A stretch of DNA of 64,000 nt from Flavobacterium foetidum (GTDB lineage Bacteria; Bacteroidota; Bacteroidia; Flavobacteriales; Flavobacteriaceae), in NCBI RefSeq assembly GCF_004634245.1, contig NZ_SJTF01000002.1, positions 480,737 through 544,736 on the forward strand, written 5' to 3'. The translations under genes and the position numbers were made by a program. Numbering within the stretch: position 1 is the first letter of the stretch; each line of letters opens with the position of its first letter. Of this stretch, positions 8,388-17,303 are shown piece by piece. A model generated the notes under the pieces. The model was given only the letters and a program-made list of their open reading frames with translations. It did not search any database and was not told the DNA's origin.

Positions 8388-10325
8388 CTATTTTGCAGGT
8401 CTAAGCTTATACTTATTTTCCTTATACAAATTCCCCGCAGTGACAACGTGAGCTAGAGCGTCTTTTGCTAATTCTTCGTTTAGTTTTACTGGAACCAAAG
8501 TTGTGTCATTTTTGATTTCGAATTGAAGTGGTTTCAAATTAGGTTGCATAATCACAACTTGGTTTTCGACCCTAAAAGCATTGATGTCGTTAAACTGCAT
8601 GATTGATCTTCCCGGCACCTTAGAATCTAACTTCGCTAAATTTCTTCCTACCATTGGCGTTTCAAAAGGAATTCCTAAGTACCCTAACAAAGTGGGCGGA
8701 ATATCAATCTGGCTTGCCAATCTATCGTAAACGGCACCTTTTGGAACACCTGGCCCCATAATAAAAGCCGGAATATGGAATTTATTTATCGGAACTAGAT
8801 TTTTTCCGTAAGTCCTAGTATTATGATCTGCGATGACGATGAAAATCGTGTTTTTGAAATAGGCTTCTTTCTTCGCCATTTCGAAAAATTTCCCAATCGA
8901 AAAATCGGCATATTTCATCGCATTATTTACCGTATTTGCCTTTTTATCGTATGGTTTAATTCTTCCAGCAGGATATTCAAAAGGTTCGTGATTAGACGTT
9001 GAAAACATCAAGGAGAAAAACGGTTTATCTCCTTTCGATTTAAAATATTCATTGGCTTTGGTAACCAAATCTTCATCAGAATAACCCCAAGTTCCTTTAA
9101 AGGCATATTTCTTACCATCCGATTCAAAATCACTTTGATCTACGATATCACTGAAACCATTTCCGTTAAAAAAGGAAGCCATATTATCAAAATTCGCCAT
9201 TCCGCCATAAATGAAACTTGTATCATATCCCTTTTGCTTTAAAGCATCTGCCAAAGTAAAAAATCCTTGCTGAGAGTTTCCTAATTTCACAACGCTTTCA
9301 GACGGTGATGGCAAAAATCCTGTAACTACAGCCTCTATACCGCGAACACTTCTGGTTCCTGTACAATATAAGTTTGTAAACAACAATCCTTCTTTAGACA
9401 ATTTGTCGAACTCGGGCGTTAAGGGTTTTCCACCTAAAACACCAACATATTCTGCACCTAAACTTTCCTGCAGAAAAATAACAAGATTATACGGTTTTGC
9501 TTGAGCTGAATCTGCTTTCTGCAAATGGAGAAAAGGAATTTCAGCATCAGTAAAATCATTTTTGCCTGCCATCATGTATTTTTTGACACGAGAAATCGCT
9601 TCAGCCTCATCCATTTTGCCGTACATTTTGGTATTTCCTTCATTTTTTATCGAATAAGCTGCAAAAGCAACTGTGTAAAATGAGTTCAAACCTAATGTAT
9701 TGGTCAATTGATCTGTAGAAAAAACTGCATTGCTGGCATTAATCGGACGCTTAGAAGTCAGGCTTGAACGAGCTCCAAAAAACAATAAAAATGCAACAAA
9801 AGGAAAAAGAATCAGCTTATTTTTATAACCTGCATTTTCTGTATGAAAAAGCGTTTTACCTTTTTTGAAGGCAAAATAAATTGTGACACCTAAAATTAAG
9901 AAAGTCAGAATTATAGAAGTCAGATAACTTTTTAAGAGCATGCCAAGAACTTCTTTTGGATAAATCAAATAATCCAAAAATATCTTGTTCGGACGTGTAT
10001 CGTACTGTTTCACAAAATCTGGTGAAGCCAGTTCTACAAACAAAATCAAAAAAAGAAATAAAAAGCTGTAAAATACTAAAAACCGATTGGTAAATTTCAT
10101 CCATCTTTCAGGAAGAAATGTAATTAGTAAGGCCGGAAGAAACGACAAATAACACAGTAATATCAAATCCATTCGAAGACCGATTGGAAAAATATACCAG
10201 AAATTTGGCGTTTCGGTTACTCTTTCTTTAAAAAGAAAAAACAAAAATAAACGGCTTAAAGTTGTAATCAACAATCCGATTATTATAAAATTGAAGATAG
10301 GTTTTAGAAAGCGCAAGTTTTTCAT
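8388..10325 (-). CDS. LTA synthase-like membrane sulfatase / phosphoglycerol transferase
   Basis: 645 residues: five N-terminal membrane helices (within about 1-185) and an extracytoplasmic alkaline-phosphatase-superfamily domain (about 275-600). Metal and catalytic marks are IFLQESLGAEYVG, the nucleophile region CTGTRSVRGIEAV, SNHEPFEYP and IADHNTRTYG. In Firmicutes such proteins polymerise lipoteichoic acid; Gram-negative Bacteroidota lack it, so transfer of phosphoglycerol or phosphoethanolamine to glycans or lipids is more likely. A small acidic-protein gene lies 30 bases upstream on the same strand and is probably in the same operon. Confidence 0.88.
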   Translation of the reverse strand: MKNLRFLKPIFNFIIIGLLITTLSRLFLFFLFKERVTETPNFWYIFPIGLRMDLILLCYLSFLPALLITFLPERWMKFTNRFLVFYSFLFLFLILFVELASPDFVKQYDTRPNKIFLDYLIYPKEVLGMLLKSYLTSIILTFLILGVTIYFAFKKGKTLFHTENAGYKNKLILFPFVAFLLFFGARSSLTSKRPINASNAVFSTDQLTNTLGLNSFYTVAFAAYSIKNEGNTKMYGKMDEAEAISRVKKYMMAGKNDFTDAEIPFLHLQKADSAQAKPYNLVIFLQESLGAEYVGVLGGKPLTPEFDKLSKEGLLFTNLYCTGTRSVRGIEAVVTGFLPSPSESVVKLGNSQQGFFTLADALKQKGYDTSFIYGGMANFDNMASFFNGNGFSDIVDQSDFESDGKKYAFKGTWGYSDEDLVTKANEYFKSKGDKPFFSLMFSTSNHEPFEYPAGRIKPYDKKANTVNNAMKYADFSIGKFFEMAKKEAYFKNTIFIVIADHNTRTYGKNLVPINKFHIPAFIMGPGVPKGAVYDRLASQIDIPPTLLGYLGIPFETPMVGRNLAKLDSKVPGRSIMQFNDINAFRVENQVVIMQPNLKPLQFEIKNDTTLVPVKLNEELAKDALAHVVTAGNLYKENKYKLRPAK

Positions 10326-10355
10326 CAGATAAGAACGTAAGAATAAACAAAGAAA

Positions 10356-10583
10356 TTATTCTTCGTAACGATTGACCTCGCGATCGTAAAATTCGTTTGC
10401 CTGCTCAATCAGACCTTCCATTTCTGCATTTAGTTCCGCTTCGTCAAGATCTTCGGCTTCTTCTAAAAATTCAACCTCATCGTCTTTTAAATTAATTATA
10501 AAACGAGGATAATCAAGGTGAATGATAAAAATATCGTCTGGAAAATCGGTATTGTCTCCAAGTAAAAATTTAGGTAATTCCAT
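10356..10583 (-). CDS. Small acidic conserved hypothetical protein
   Basis: 75 residues with no signal peptide or membrane segment. Residues 1-32 are mixed (LLGDNTDFPDDIFIIHLDYP) and the rest is strongly acidic and helical (LEEAEDLDEAELNAEMEGL). Function unknown. It precedes the LTA-synthase-like gene by 30 bases and probably shares its transcript. The coherent start, near-basal spacing and lack of an alternative frame support a real gene. Confidence 0.72.
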   Translation of the reverse strand: MELPKFLLGDNTDFPDDIFIIHLDYPRFIINLKDDEVEFLEEAEDLDEAELNAEMEGLIEQANEFYDREVNRYEE

Positions 10584-10668
10584 AGTATTATTTTAATTTT
10601 AATTTTTTGATTAAAGGGCATTCTGTTTTTTCAGATTCTAAAAAACTTTAGCCAATTATTTTCCAAAT

Positions 10669-12060
10669 TTAGTTATTTGAAAATGAATTTTTGATTAATT
10701 TATTGGTTAGGTAATTAAAGCGAAGATATAACAAAATTGCGGCAGCCGTCAACCCTGCCAAAAGTCCGACCCAAACACCCTGAGCTTTCAGTTCGGTATG
10801 TTCTCCCAAATAATATGAAATCGGAAAACCAATTACCCAATAAGCGACAAAAGTAATGTACATCGGAATTTTGACATCTTGCAGACCTCGAAGCGCACCG
10901 AGAACTACTACTTGAATTCCGTCTGAAATTTGAAAAACAGCCGCAATCAACAGCAATTTGGAGGCAATGGCAATAACTTCTGTATTATCTAAAATCTGTC
11001 CGGTATTTTCCATATTCAGAAAAATATGAGGAAGATAGTCATGAAAAGCAATAAACAAAATGGCAAAAAAAGTTTCGACTATAATTGCAAGAAGGAAAAT
11101 CGAACGCGCTACGACAATCAGTTTCTTAAAATCGGTCAAACCTCTCTGATTACTCACCCTGATCATCGAAGTAACGCTTAATCCCATTGCAAACATAAAA
11201 GTCATCGAAGCGAGACTCAATGCAATTTGGTTGGCTGCCTGACTGGTTTTTCCGATATTGCCACACAACCAGATTGAAGCAGTAAATAAAACAACTTCAA
11301 AAAGCATCTGCATCGCCGATGGAAATCCGATGCTAATTATTTTTTTTATCGTTGCAGTTTTTATTTCATCAAAACTGAAATTTTGAAAAAAGTGCTGCAG
11401 ATCTTTTCTTCGCGAAAGCATGATGTGCATAAACATTACCAGAAAAATTCTAGAAATTACAGTACCCAAAGCTGCGCCAATAATACCCATTTTCGGAAAA
11501 AACCAGATTCCGTAAATAAGCACATAATTTAACCCGACATGAAGCACGTTTGCCATCACCATGGCGTACATAGAATACTTGGTCAGTGATAAACCGTCGG
11601 CAAATTGTTTGTAGCCTTGATACATAATCAATGGAATAAGCGAAAAAGCGACCCAGCCTAAATAAGGTTTTGCCAGCACAATTACCTCAGCTGGCTGATG
11701 CAGCATTTCCATTATTGGTTTAGCCATCATAATGACGCCAAAAAGAATCAGTCCTAAAATAGTGCACAAAAATAAACCGTGGTGAAATGCAGAACGGATT
11801 TTGCCATCATTTTTCTCTGCGTCTCCTTCGGCAACAATAGGCGTGATGGCTGTTGAAAAACCAATTCCCAAAGACATGGCTATAAAAATCATGCTGTTTC
11901 CCAGCGATACAGCCGCTAATTCGGTAGCCCCAATTTTACCAACCATAATATTGTCAACAATACCAATTAAAGTATGGCCGACCATTCCTAAAATAACAGG
12001 ATAGGCAAGTCTTAAATTGTATGAAAACTCCTTGGTGTACTGCTTTAAATTCACTTTCAA
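10669..12060 (-). CDS. MATE-family efflux transporter (NorM-like)
   Basis: 463 residues with twelve membrane segments. The conserved MATE marks are VDNIMVGKIGATELAAVSLGN in the first half and GALRGLQDVKIPMY in the second. It exports drugs or metabolites using a Na+ or H+ gradient; the substrate is unknown. The start is TTG at 12060: an in-frame TAA lies three codons upstream and the sequence after TTG is family-like. A good Bacteroidota promoter sits at 12075-12107, giving a leader of about ten bases. Divergent from the barrel-protein gene at 12246. Confidence 0.92.
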   Translation of the reverse strand: MKVNLKQYTKEFSYNLRLAYPVILGMVGHTLIGIVDNIMVGKIGATELAAVSLGNSMIFIAMSLGIGFSTAITPIVAEGDAEKNDGKIRSAFHHGLFLCTILGLILFGVIMMAKPIMEMLHQPAEVIVLAKPYLGWVAFSLIPLIMYQGYKQFADGLSLTKYSMYAMVMANVLHVGLNYVLIYGIWFFPKMGIIGAALGTVISRIFLVMFMHIMLSRRKDLQHFFQNFSFDEIKTATIKKIISIGFPSAMQMLFEVVLFTASIWLCGNIGKTSQAANQIALSLASMTFMFAMGLSVTSMIRVSNQRGLTDFKKLIVVARSIFLLAIIVETFFAILFIAFHDYLPHIFLNMENTGQILDNTEVIAIASKLLLIAAVFQISDGIQVVVLGALRGLQDVKIPMYITFVAYWVIGFPISYYLGEHTELKAQGVWVGLLAGLTAAAILLYLRFNYLTNKLIKNSFSNN

Positions 12061-12074
12061 TCTTATTTAGGCCG

Positions 12075-12107
12075 CAAAGATAGTTAGAAGCTTTCAATTC
12101 TCTCAAA
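12075..12107 (-). promoter_or_regulatory. Promoter of the MATE gene
   Basis: On the minus strand, TTTG (12107-12104) and TATCTTTG (12082-12075) are separated by 21 bases, matching the Bacteroidota -33/-7 consensus. Confidence 0.7.
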
Positions 12108-12139
12108 TTATTAAAAACATAAGCAAATCTTAAGGCTAT

Positions 12140-12190
12140 TTTGACCAAAGTCAAATATTATATAACAATTTGTAAAAATTATATAACAAA
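12140..12190. promoter_or_regulatory. Palindrome and 21-base-spaced direct repeats upstream of the barrel gene
   Basis: TTTGAC-CAAA-GTCAAA (12140-12155) is followed by ATTATATAACAA at 12157-12168 and again at 12178-12189, a spacing of exactly 21 bases (two helical turns). Possible regulator-binding sites in the divergent MATE/barrel intergenic region. Confidence 0.5.
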
Positions 12191-12245
12191 TCCGAAAGGG
12201 TGTAAATCTACTTTTACATTATTAATAATTCAAAATTTAATTGTC

Positions 12246-12764
12246 ATGAGAAAATTACAAATTTTATGCCTAGCTGCCTTTTCTTTTTTATCCGCCAACT
12301 CAACTTTCGCTCAAGACAGTGAAGTAAAAAATTACGATCAGGGTTTTAGATTAGGATTCGGATTAAACGGAGGATTACCGACGGACAATGCGTACGACTG
12401 GTCTCTTGGTGGAGACGTTCGTCTTCAATACGATTTATCTAAAAAAACATCTTTGACATTAACAACCGGTTTTACCAATTTGTTTACAGGAAAGGATGAA
12501 AACGGAGTAGACGTAAAAGATCTTGGATTTATTCCTGCAAAAGCTGGTTTTAAAGCTTTTATCTGGGAAGATCAATTTTACGTTTTAGGTGAAGTAGGTG
12601 CCGGTTTTGCCGTAACAAACGGATACAATGACACTACTTTTTTATGGGCGCCAGGAATTGGATACGCCAACAAATATATCGATATCAGTGTCCGTTATGA
12701 GGACTATAACAAATTCAAAACCAATCAGGTTGCATTGCGTCTAGCTTATGGTTTTGATTTATAA
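12246..12764 (+). CDS. Secreted outer-membrane beta-barrel protein
   Basis: 172 residues from ATG 12246; the frame is open from 12141 but only 12246 gives a proper signal peptide (MRKLQILCLAAFSFLSANST, cleavage near FAQ/DS). The mature part alternates hydrophobic and polar residues with glycine-rich turns (FRLGFGLNGGLPTDN, GEVGAGFAV, RLAYGFDL) and ends in an amphipathic strand, as expected for a small eight-strand barrel. Function unknown. A strong terminator follows. Confidence 0.82.
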   Translation: MRKLQILCLAAFSFLSANSTFAQDSEVKNYDQGFRLGFGLNGGLPTDNAYDWSLGGDVRLQYDLSKKTSLTLTTGFTNLFTGKDENGVDVKDLGFIPAKAGFKAFIWEDQFYVLGEVGAGFAVTNGYNDTTFLWAPGIGYANKYIDISVRYEDYNKFKTNQVALRLAYGFDL

Positions 12765-12797
12765 AATATAGGTTTAATTTATTTTTTTGTTTTTGGT

Positions 12798-12840
12798 AAA
12801 AACCCGGCAGTCTCCACAATCTGCCGGGTTTTGTATTTTT
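12798..12840 (+). terminator. Rho-independent terminator after the barrel gene
   Basis: AAAACCCGGCAG pairs with CTGCCGGGTTTT over a ten-base loop, then a T-rich tail. Confidence 0.9.
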
Positions 12841-12848
12841 GAGAATTT

Positions 12849-12906
12849 TGATTTAAAAATTAATCCCAACCAATTCGAGAACCAATTGGGATAAAATCAT
12901 CAAATT
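12849..12906 (-). terminator. Possible terminator of the PPK2 gene
   Basis: TTTGATTT and ATCCCAA pair with TTGGGAT and AAATCATCAAA, an imperfect hairpin just past the PPK2 stop codon. The U tract is weak. Confidence 0.4.
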
Positions 12907-12933
12907 GGCAGTTTTTCTACTATCTTATCAAAA

Positions 12934-13812
12934 TCACCTTTCGCCAAGTTCCTTTTTATACAATTCAATATTAACTTTAGTTTTTTCGTCGAGTTCGGGT
13001 TCTCTTATATCGGTATATTTTTTCATTTCTTCCCAAATAATTTTTGCTACAATATATCTTGACATTTCTTTGTCATCGGCCGGAATGATGTACCAAGGAG
13101 CGTGTGGTTGCGAGGTTTTATTGATGGCCTCTTCGTAATATTTCATATACTCATCCCAGTACCCGCGTTCTTTTAAATCTCCAGGAGAAAATTTCCAATT
13201 GTGTTTTTCCTGCTCAAGTCGGCGAAGCAGTCGCTCTCGCTGTTCTTCCTTGCTCAAGTGCATAAAAAACTTCAATACAATCGTACCGTTCTGCGCAATA
13301 TGCTTTTCAAAATTATTGATTTGCTCGAGTCTGTTTTCCCAAAATTCGGGTGTAATATCATCAACAGAATTAATTCCGGGAAGATTTTCTCCTAAAATGT
13401 ATTCCGGATGCACACGTGTTACCAGCACATTTTCGTAATGAGTACGGTTAAAAATCGCAAACTTACCTTTTTCGGGTAATGCAATATAATGGCGCCATAA
13501 ATAATCGTGTTCGAGTTCAGCCGAACTAGGCGTTTTAAAACTATGCACCACTACCCCACGCGGATTAAATTCTTTAAATACTTCGCGAATAAGGCTGTCT
13601 TTTCCAGAAGTATCCATTCCTTGCAAGCAAATCAAAACTGCATATTTATTATGTGCGTACATTACATCCTGCAAATCACTCAGTTTATCTTTTACGTTTT
13701 CCAGCTTTTCTTCTTTTTCATCATCATCTGCTTCAATATCTAAACGGGTCGGAAGTTTTTTTAACTTAATCTTTTCTATAACTTTAAAATCATTCGGATC
13801 TATCGATTTCAT
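12934..13812 (-). CDS. Polyphosphate kinase 2 (PPK2) family protein
   Basis: 292 residues. PPK2 enzymes transfer phosphate from polyphosphate to nucleoside mono- or diphosphates, or the reverse. Walker A is QGMDTSGKDS (64-73), with the Walker B/lid region FAIFNRTHYENVLVTRVHPE (118-137) and a basic lid (KEEQRERLLRRLEQ). Length and the single domain fit the one-domain class that includes AMP/ADP phosphorylating class III enzymes, but the class cannot be settled from motifs alone. Monocistronic; soluble. Confidence 0.9.
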   Translation of the reverse strand: MKSIDPNDFKVIEKIKLKKLPTRLDIEADDDEKEEKLENVKDKLSDLQDVMYAHNKYAVLICLQGMDTSGKDSLIREVFKEFNPRGVVVHSFKTPSSAELEHDYLWRHYIALPEKGKFAIFNRTHYENVLVTRVHPEYILGENLPGINSVDDITPEFWENRLEQINNFEKHIAQNGTIVLKFFMHLSKEEQRERLLRRLEQEKHNWKFSPGDLKERGYWDEYMKYYEEAINKTSQPHAPWYIIPADDKEMSRYIVAKIIWEEMKKYTDIREPELDEKTKVNIELYKKELGER

Positions 13813-13855
13813 ATCTTTTTCATTTTATATCTTATAAATATAGTAATTTTACGAA

Positions 13856-13873
13856 TTCCGATAGCTATTGGAA
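13856..13873. repeat. Short palindrome related to the insert at 38616-38631
   Basis: TTCCGATAGCTATTGGAA shares the core CCGATAGCTAT(C/T)GG with the perfect palindrome at 38616-38631. Confidence 0.5.
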
Positions 13874-13958
13874 CTGCTATTCATCGCAATACTTTTGATT
13901 GCTATTAGGGTTAGGCATTTATTTTGTAAAGAACATATAAAAATTTAAAAACAGTATA

Positions 13959-14588
13959 ATGACTCGAAATGCATTCCTTTTATTTTTTTTGTTCTTAACT
14001 TTTGTCAGTAACTCACAAACTTATCAAAAAGTAAATATTAATGAATTAGTTTCAGATTTTATTACAACTCAAAAAATCGACACTCTCATTACTTATAAAA
14101 AAATTACTCCTGAACGTCCAATATTTATTGTAGAGCCTTCCTCAGATGAAAAAGACACCTGTTTTGATGATTTAGTCAATCCTCCTGTCTATGTCTTTTG
14201 GAAAAAACAGGGCAGTTTTTTTTTAACAAAAATTAATTATTGCCACGAGTATACTATACTAACACCTGAAGATACTTCATTTTGGAATATATATTTTTCA
14301 AATAAAACAGTTATAGATAATGAAAAAGGAAAGCTTTTCGAATATATAAATATTAAAAAGGAAAAATATGCCATCGGCATTGGCAATTCGACCTTTCAGG
14401 AATTATGTGTGATAGTAAATGGAAATAAAACAGAAAAATTATTCGATATATTTAATTTACAAAAAGAAAGTGATGGCTTAATAAATATCAATTACAAACA
14501 TAACATCAACTTAAAAAGTAAATTAATTATTGATTTACTCGAAAAAACAACTTCAGAAGCTGAAAAAAACAATAATTTTAAAAAGTAA
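13959..14588 (+). CDS. Secreted protein of unknown function
   Basis: 209 residues with a signal peptide (MTRNAFLLFFLFLTFVSNSQ). The remainder is soluble with two cysteines spaced for a disulfide (DTCFDD and INYCHEY) and a Lys-rich tail. No family recognised. It opens a same-strand run of four genes (to 16647) with short gaps that include another unknown secreted protein and a CPBP protease. The gene is more AT-rich than its neighbours, as often seen for recently acquired or fast-evolving genes. Confidence 0.7.
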   Translation: MTRNAFLLFFLFLTFVSNSQTYQKVNINELVSDFITTQKIDTLITYKKITPERPIFIVEPSSDEKDTCFDDLVNPPVYVFWKKQGSFFLTKINYCHEYTILTPEDTSFWNIYFSNKTVIDNEKGKLFEYINIKKEKYAIGIGNSTFQELCVIVNGNKTEKLFDIFNLQKESDGLININYKHNINLKSKLIIDLLEKTTSEAEKNNNFKK

Positions 14589-14625
14589 AGTCAAGAAAAA
14601 TCTAAGACTATAAAAACAACAATTC

Positions 14626-15462
14626 ATGGAAAAATTCACCTTAGAAATATTATTTCAAATCATCGGAATCGGTTCAGCATCGGGATTATTTTATAATAAC
14701 GATGCACTTTATGTAATTGGCGACAACAGCGGTTTTTTGTACGAATACAATATGCAGCATCAACAATTAAATCAACATGCTTTAATTGATAATCCGACAC
14801 AGAACATTCCGAAAAACCTAAAACCCGATTTTGAATCCATGACTGCTCATAATGACACGCTTTATGTTTTTGGTTCTGGTTCAACCGAAAGTCGAAATAA
14901 AATGATTGAGTTTGACCTGAAAAACAAAACCGTTTTAAAAAAGAACAATCTAGTCGACTTGTATGCTTTGATGCAGAGTTTTGGCGAAATAAAACCCGAA
15001 GACTTCAATTTGGAAGGTGCTATTTTTGATGGCGAAAACTGGTATTTATTCAATCGAGGAAATGGAGTTTCAAACAAAAACACCATTTTTACCATTCATG
15101 CCAAAAAGCTCGACGAAGAATTTGCTTTGATTTCGGTGAATTACAAACTTCCGAAAATAAAAGGCGTTCGTTCTAGTTTTACTGATGCCGTTTTAGTCGA
15201 CGACAAAATCTATTTTCTATCAACAGCAGAAGACACCAAATCGACCTACGACGACGGTGCAATTTTGGGAAGCTTCATTGGTAGAATCGACCTTAAAACC
15301 ATGAAAATTGATTTTACACAAAAAATTACTTCAACTAATAAATTCGAAGGCTTGACATTTTATAAAAAAGAAAATAATAAAATCGAGTTTTTACTTTGCG
15401 AAGATAATGATACTGAAGTTTTGGAAACTAAGATTTATAAATTGACATTGCCTGTTAAATAA
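14626..15462 (+). CDS. Beta-propeller-like hypothetical protein (DUF6929-like)
   Basis: 278 residues without signal peptide. It opens with IGIGSASGLFYNNDALYVIGDNSGFLYEY and continues with repeated aromatic-Asp-Gly strands (NLEGAIFDGENWYLFNRGNG, DAVLVDDKIYFLSTAED, NKFEGLTFYKKE), which fits a six-bladed propeller. It resembles a conserved Bacteroidota family that I recall as DUF6929; its function is unknown. It lies 37 bases after the secreted-protein gene and 39 bases before the next start. Confidence 0.72.
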   Translation: MEKFTLEILFQIIGIGSASGLFYNNDALYVIGDNSGFLYEYNMQHQQLNQHALIDNPTQNIPKNLKPDFESMTAHNDTLYVFGSGSTESRNKMIEFDLKNKTVLKKNNLVDLYALMQSFGEIKPEDFNLEGAIFDGENWYLFNRGNGVSNKNTIFTIHAKKLDEEFALISVNYKLPKIKGVRSSFTDAVLVDDKIYFLSTAEDTKSTYDDGAILGSFIGRIDLKTMKIDFTQKITSTNKFEGLTFYKKENNKIEFLLCEDNDTEVLETKIYKLTLPVK

Positions 15463-15501
15463 AAAAACTTGTGATTGGTTACTATAAATTCATCTAACAA
15501 A

Positions 15502-15963
15502 ATGAAAAAAAGAATTCTTCTATCGTCTCTACTTTTTCTGATTGTCTTTCAGATGGAAGGATTTCCCATTAATGAAACTAAAAAACATCAGGAAAAATTT
15601 ATTAGAATACAGGATTTAAATGTCAAGTCATTTATTTCGCTTTTAAAAAAGAAATACAATAAAAATCCTGAATATAAATTTGTAACAATGAGTGGTGATT
15701 TTCCTGATAATTGGGTTAAACCAAATGATGTAGACTATTTAATTTCTATTATGTATTCGAAGGAAAAATGCTGCAGTTACCAAAATGTATTTTCTTCTTT
15801 TTTCCCTAATAAGGATGCAGAAGTAGGAGGTTTTGCAATAATTTTCCTTAATTCATACATTGATAGAAAAAAAATCAATCTAGGCTTATATTCTAGTCCG
15901 AAAACAGATAAAGAAGCAATTAAAAAAATTGAAGCCTGGTACAGAACAAATAAAAATTACTAA
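15502..15963 (+). CDS. Secreted hypothetical protein
   Basis: 153 residues from ATG 15502; an upstream TTG at 15475 keeps the frame but would precede the signal peptide (MKKRILLSSLLFLIVFQMEG). The soluble part has a central CC pair (SKEKCCSYQNVF), a predicted mixed alpha/beta content and a Lys-rich C-terminus. No family recognised. The CPBP protease gene starts nine bases after its stop codon, so the two are very likely co-transcribed. Confidence 0.68.
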   Translation: MKKRILLSSLLFLIVFQMEGFPINETKKHQEKFIRIQDLNVKSFISLLKKKYNKNPEYKFVTMSGDFPDNWVKPNDVDYLISIMYSKEKCCSYQNVFSSFFPNKDAEVGGFAIIFLNSYIDRKKINLGLYSSPKTDKEAIKKIEAWYRTNKNY

Positions 15964-15972
15964 CCCCAATAA

Positions 15973-16647
15973 ATGCCTAAAAATAAGCAAACAACAAAAA
16001 AAACAATTTTAATTGGCATAATACTTTCAGTTCTTCTGCCATTCTTAGCAATGTATTTCTCAATGCTAATTAAAAAACTAGGTGTTGACAATGAAACTCA
16101 ATTCTACATTTCGAGATTCGCACTTTGGATTTCGCTACTGTTATTATTTCTATATTCCATAAAAATTGAAAAACAGCCTTTTTTAGTTTGGGCAGAAACT
16201 AAATATTCTATTTCGGCTTTCCTAAAAGCAATCTTTATTACTTTCATAAAATTAGCTGTAGCTGTTTATGTTACAACTCTACTTATCGTTTTATTGAAAA
16301 TCACTGGAGAAAGCGCGGCCTTAAACAAAGCTTTGGCACTTTTTAAAAAAAGCCACTTTTTGCTTTTCTTCACTTGCGTAACAGCAGGAATTACAGAAGA
16401 ATTAATCTTTAGAGGTTACTTGTTGCCAAGATTAGAATTTGTTTTGAAAAGCAAAAATCTAGGAATTGTGCTTTCTAGCATTTTGTTTGGATTTCTTCAT
16501 ATTGGCTATGGAACGCTTTTAAATATCATTGGACCAACCGTTATCGGACTTGTATTTGCATTTCAGTACGAAAAATATCGAAACATCAAAATCTTGATGG
16601 TTTGCCATTTTTTATGGGACTTATTGCTACTGATTGCAAAAGTATAG
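15973..16647 (+). CDS. CPBP-family intramembrane glutamic endopeptidase
   Basis: 224 residues with about seven membrane helices. The ABI/CPBP catalytic motifs are all present: EELIFRGYLLPRLE (Glu-Glu and Arg), FGFLHIGYG (His) and CHFLWDLL (His/Asp-Asn position). Members are related to the Rce1 CAAX protease and sometimes protect against or process peptides. It is the last gene of the 13959-16647 run; the adjacent small secreted protein is a conceivable substrate but this is inference only. Confidence 0.88.
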   Translation: MPKNKQTTKKTILIGIILSVLLPFLAMYFSMLIKKLGVDNETQFYISRFALWISLLLLFLYSIKIEKQPFLVWAETKYSISAFLKAIFITFIKLAVAVYVTTLLIVLLKITGESAALNKALALFKKSHFLLFFTCVTAGITEELIFRGYLLPRLEFVLKSKNLGIVLSSILFGFLHIGYGTLLNIIGPTVIGLVFAFQYEKYRNIKILMVCHFLWDLLLLIAKV

Positions 16648-16764
16648 TCGCGAGATTCCAAACAAGGGCCGCAAAAGATTTTATATCACTTTTTTAAATT
16701 ATTTTTATACTCCCTCCCAACCTTTTTATCTTTTTAGTTCTCTTTATAAATAAAGACCAAAATT

Positions 16765-17301
16765 GTGATAGACGAAACTATAATTTCTAACTGCAAAAAA
16801 ATGAACCGTGAGGCACAGCGTCAGGTTTACGAGCATATGGCTCCGAAATTGTATCGCGTTTGCAAACGATACCTTAAAAAAGAAGAGGAAATTGAAGAAG
16901 TGCTGGCCGACGCCTTTTTTACCATTTTCACAAAACTGGAACAACTGAAAGAAGACAAGGCTTTTGAAGCTTGGTCCAGAAAAATTACGGTAAATCACTG
17001 TCTGGCTTCTATTCGAAAAAACACCAATTTTAATATGTATCTCGACGATGTAAAAGTGCTTTCACAGCCTTTTACCGACGAAATCAATACTTTAGAAGAA
17101 GAAGACCTACTCAATTTATTAAACCACATTCCCGACGGCTGTAAAACTGTTTTCAACCTTTTTGTGATAGAAGGTTTTGGACACAAAGAAATAGCCGAAA
17201 TGCTGAAAATCTCGGAAGGCACCTCAAAATCGCAATTGAACGCTGCCAAAACCAAACTGAAAGAATTGGTGAACAAATTGTATTATCAAAAAGCAAAGTA
17301 G
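16765..17301 (+). CDS. ECF-type RNA polymerase sigma factor
   Basis: 178 residues starting at GTG 16765. Region sigma-2 spans about 10-75 (AQRQVYEHMAPKLYRVCKRY, then EIEEVLADAFFTIFTKLEQL and the HCLASIRK end) and sigma-4 about 115-170 (DGCKTVFNLFVIEGFGHKEI and AEMLKISEGTSKSQL, a helix-turn-helix). No sigma-3, as in group IV factors. The next gene, a membrane-anchored anti-sigma-like protein, begins two bases after its stop codon, so the pair is translationally linked. Confidence 0.92.
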   Translation: MIDETIISNCKKMNREAQRQVYEHMAPKLYRVCKRYLKKEEEIEEVLADAFFTIFTKLEQLKEDKAFEAWSRKITVNHCLASIRKNTNFNMYLDDVKVLSQPFTDEINTLEEEDLLNLLNHIPDGCKTVFNLFVIEGFGHKEIAEMLKISEGTSKSQLNAAKTKLKELVNKLYYQKAK

Positions 17302-17303
17302 TC

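Noticed and set aside
12141..12245. N-terminal extension of the barrel protein from 12141
   Set aside because: The extra 35 residues run through promoter-like repeats and would bury the signal peptide; ATG 12246 gives a normal secreted protein.
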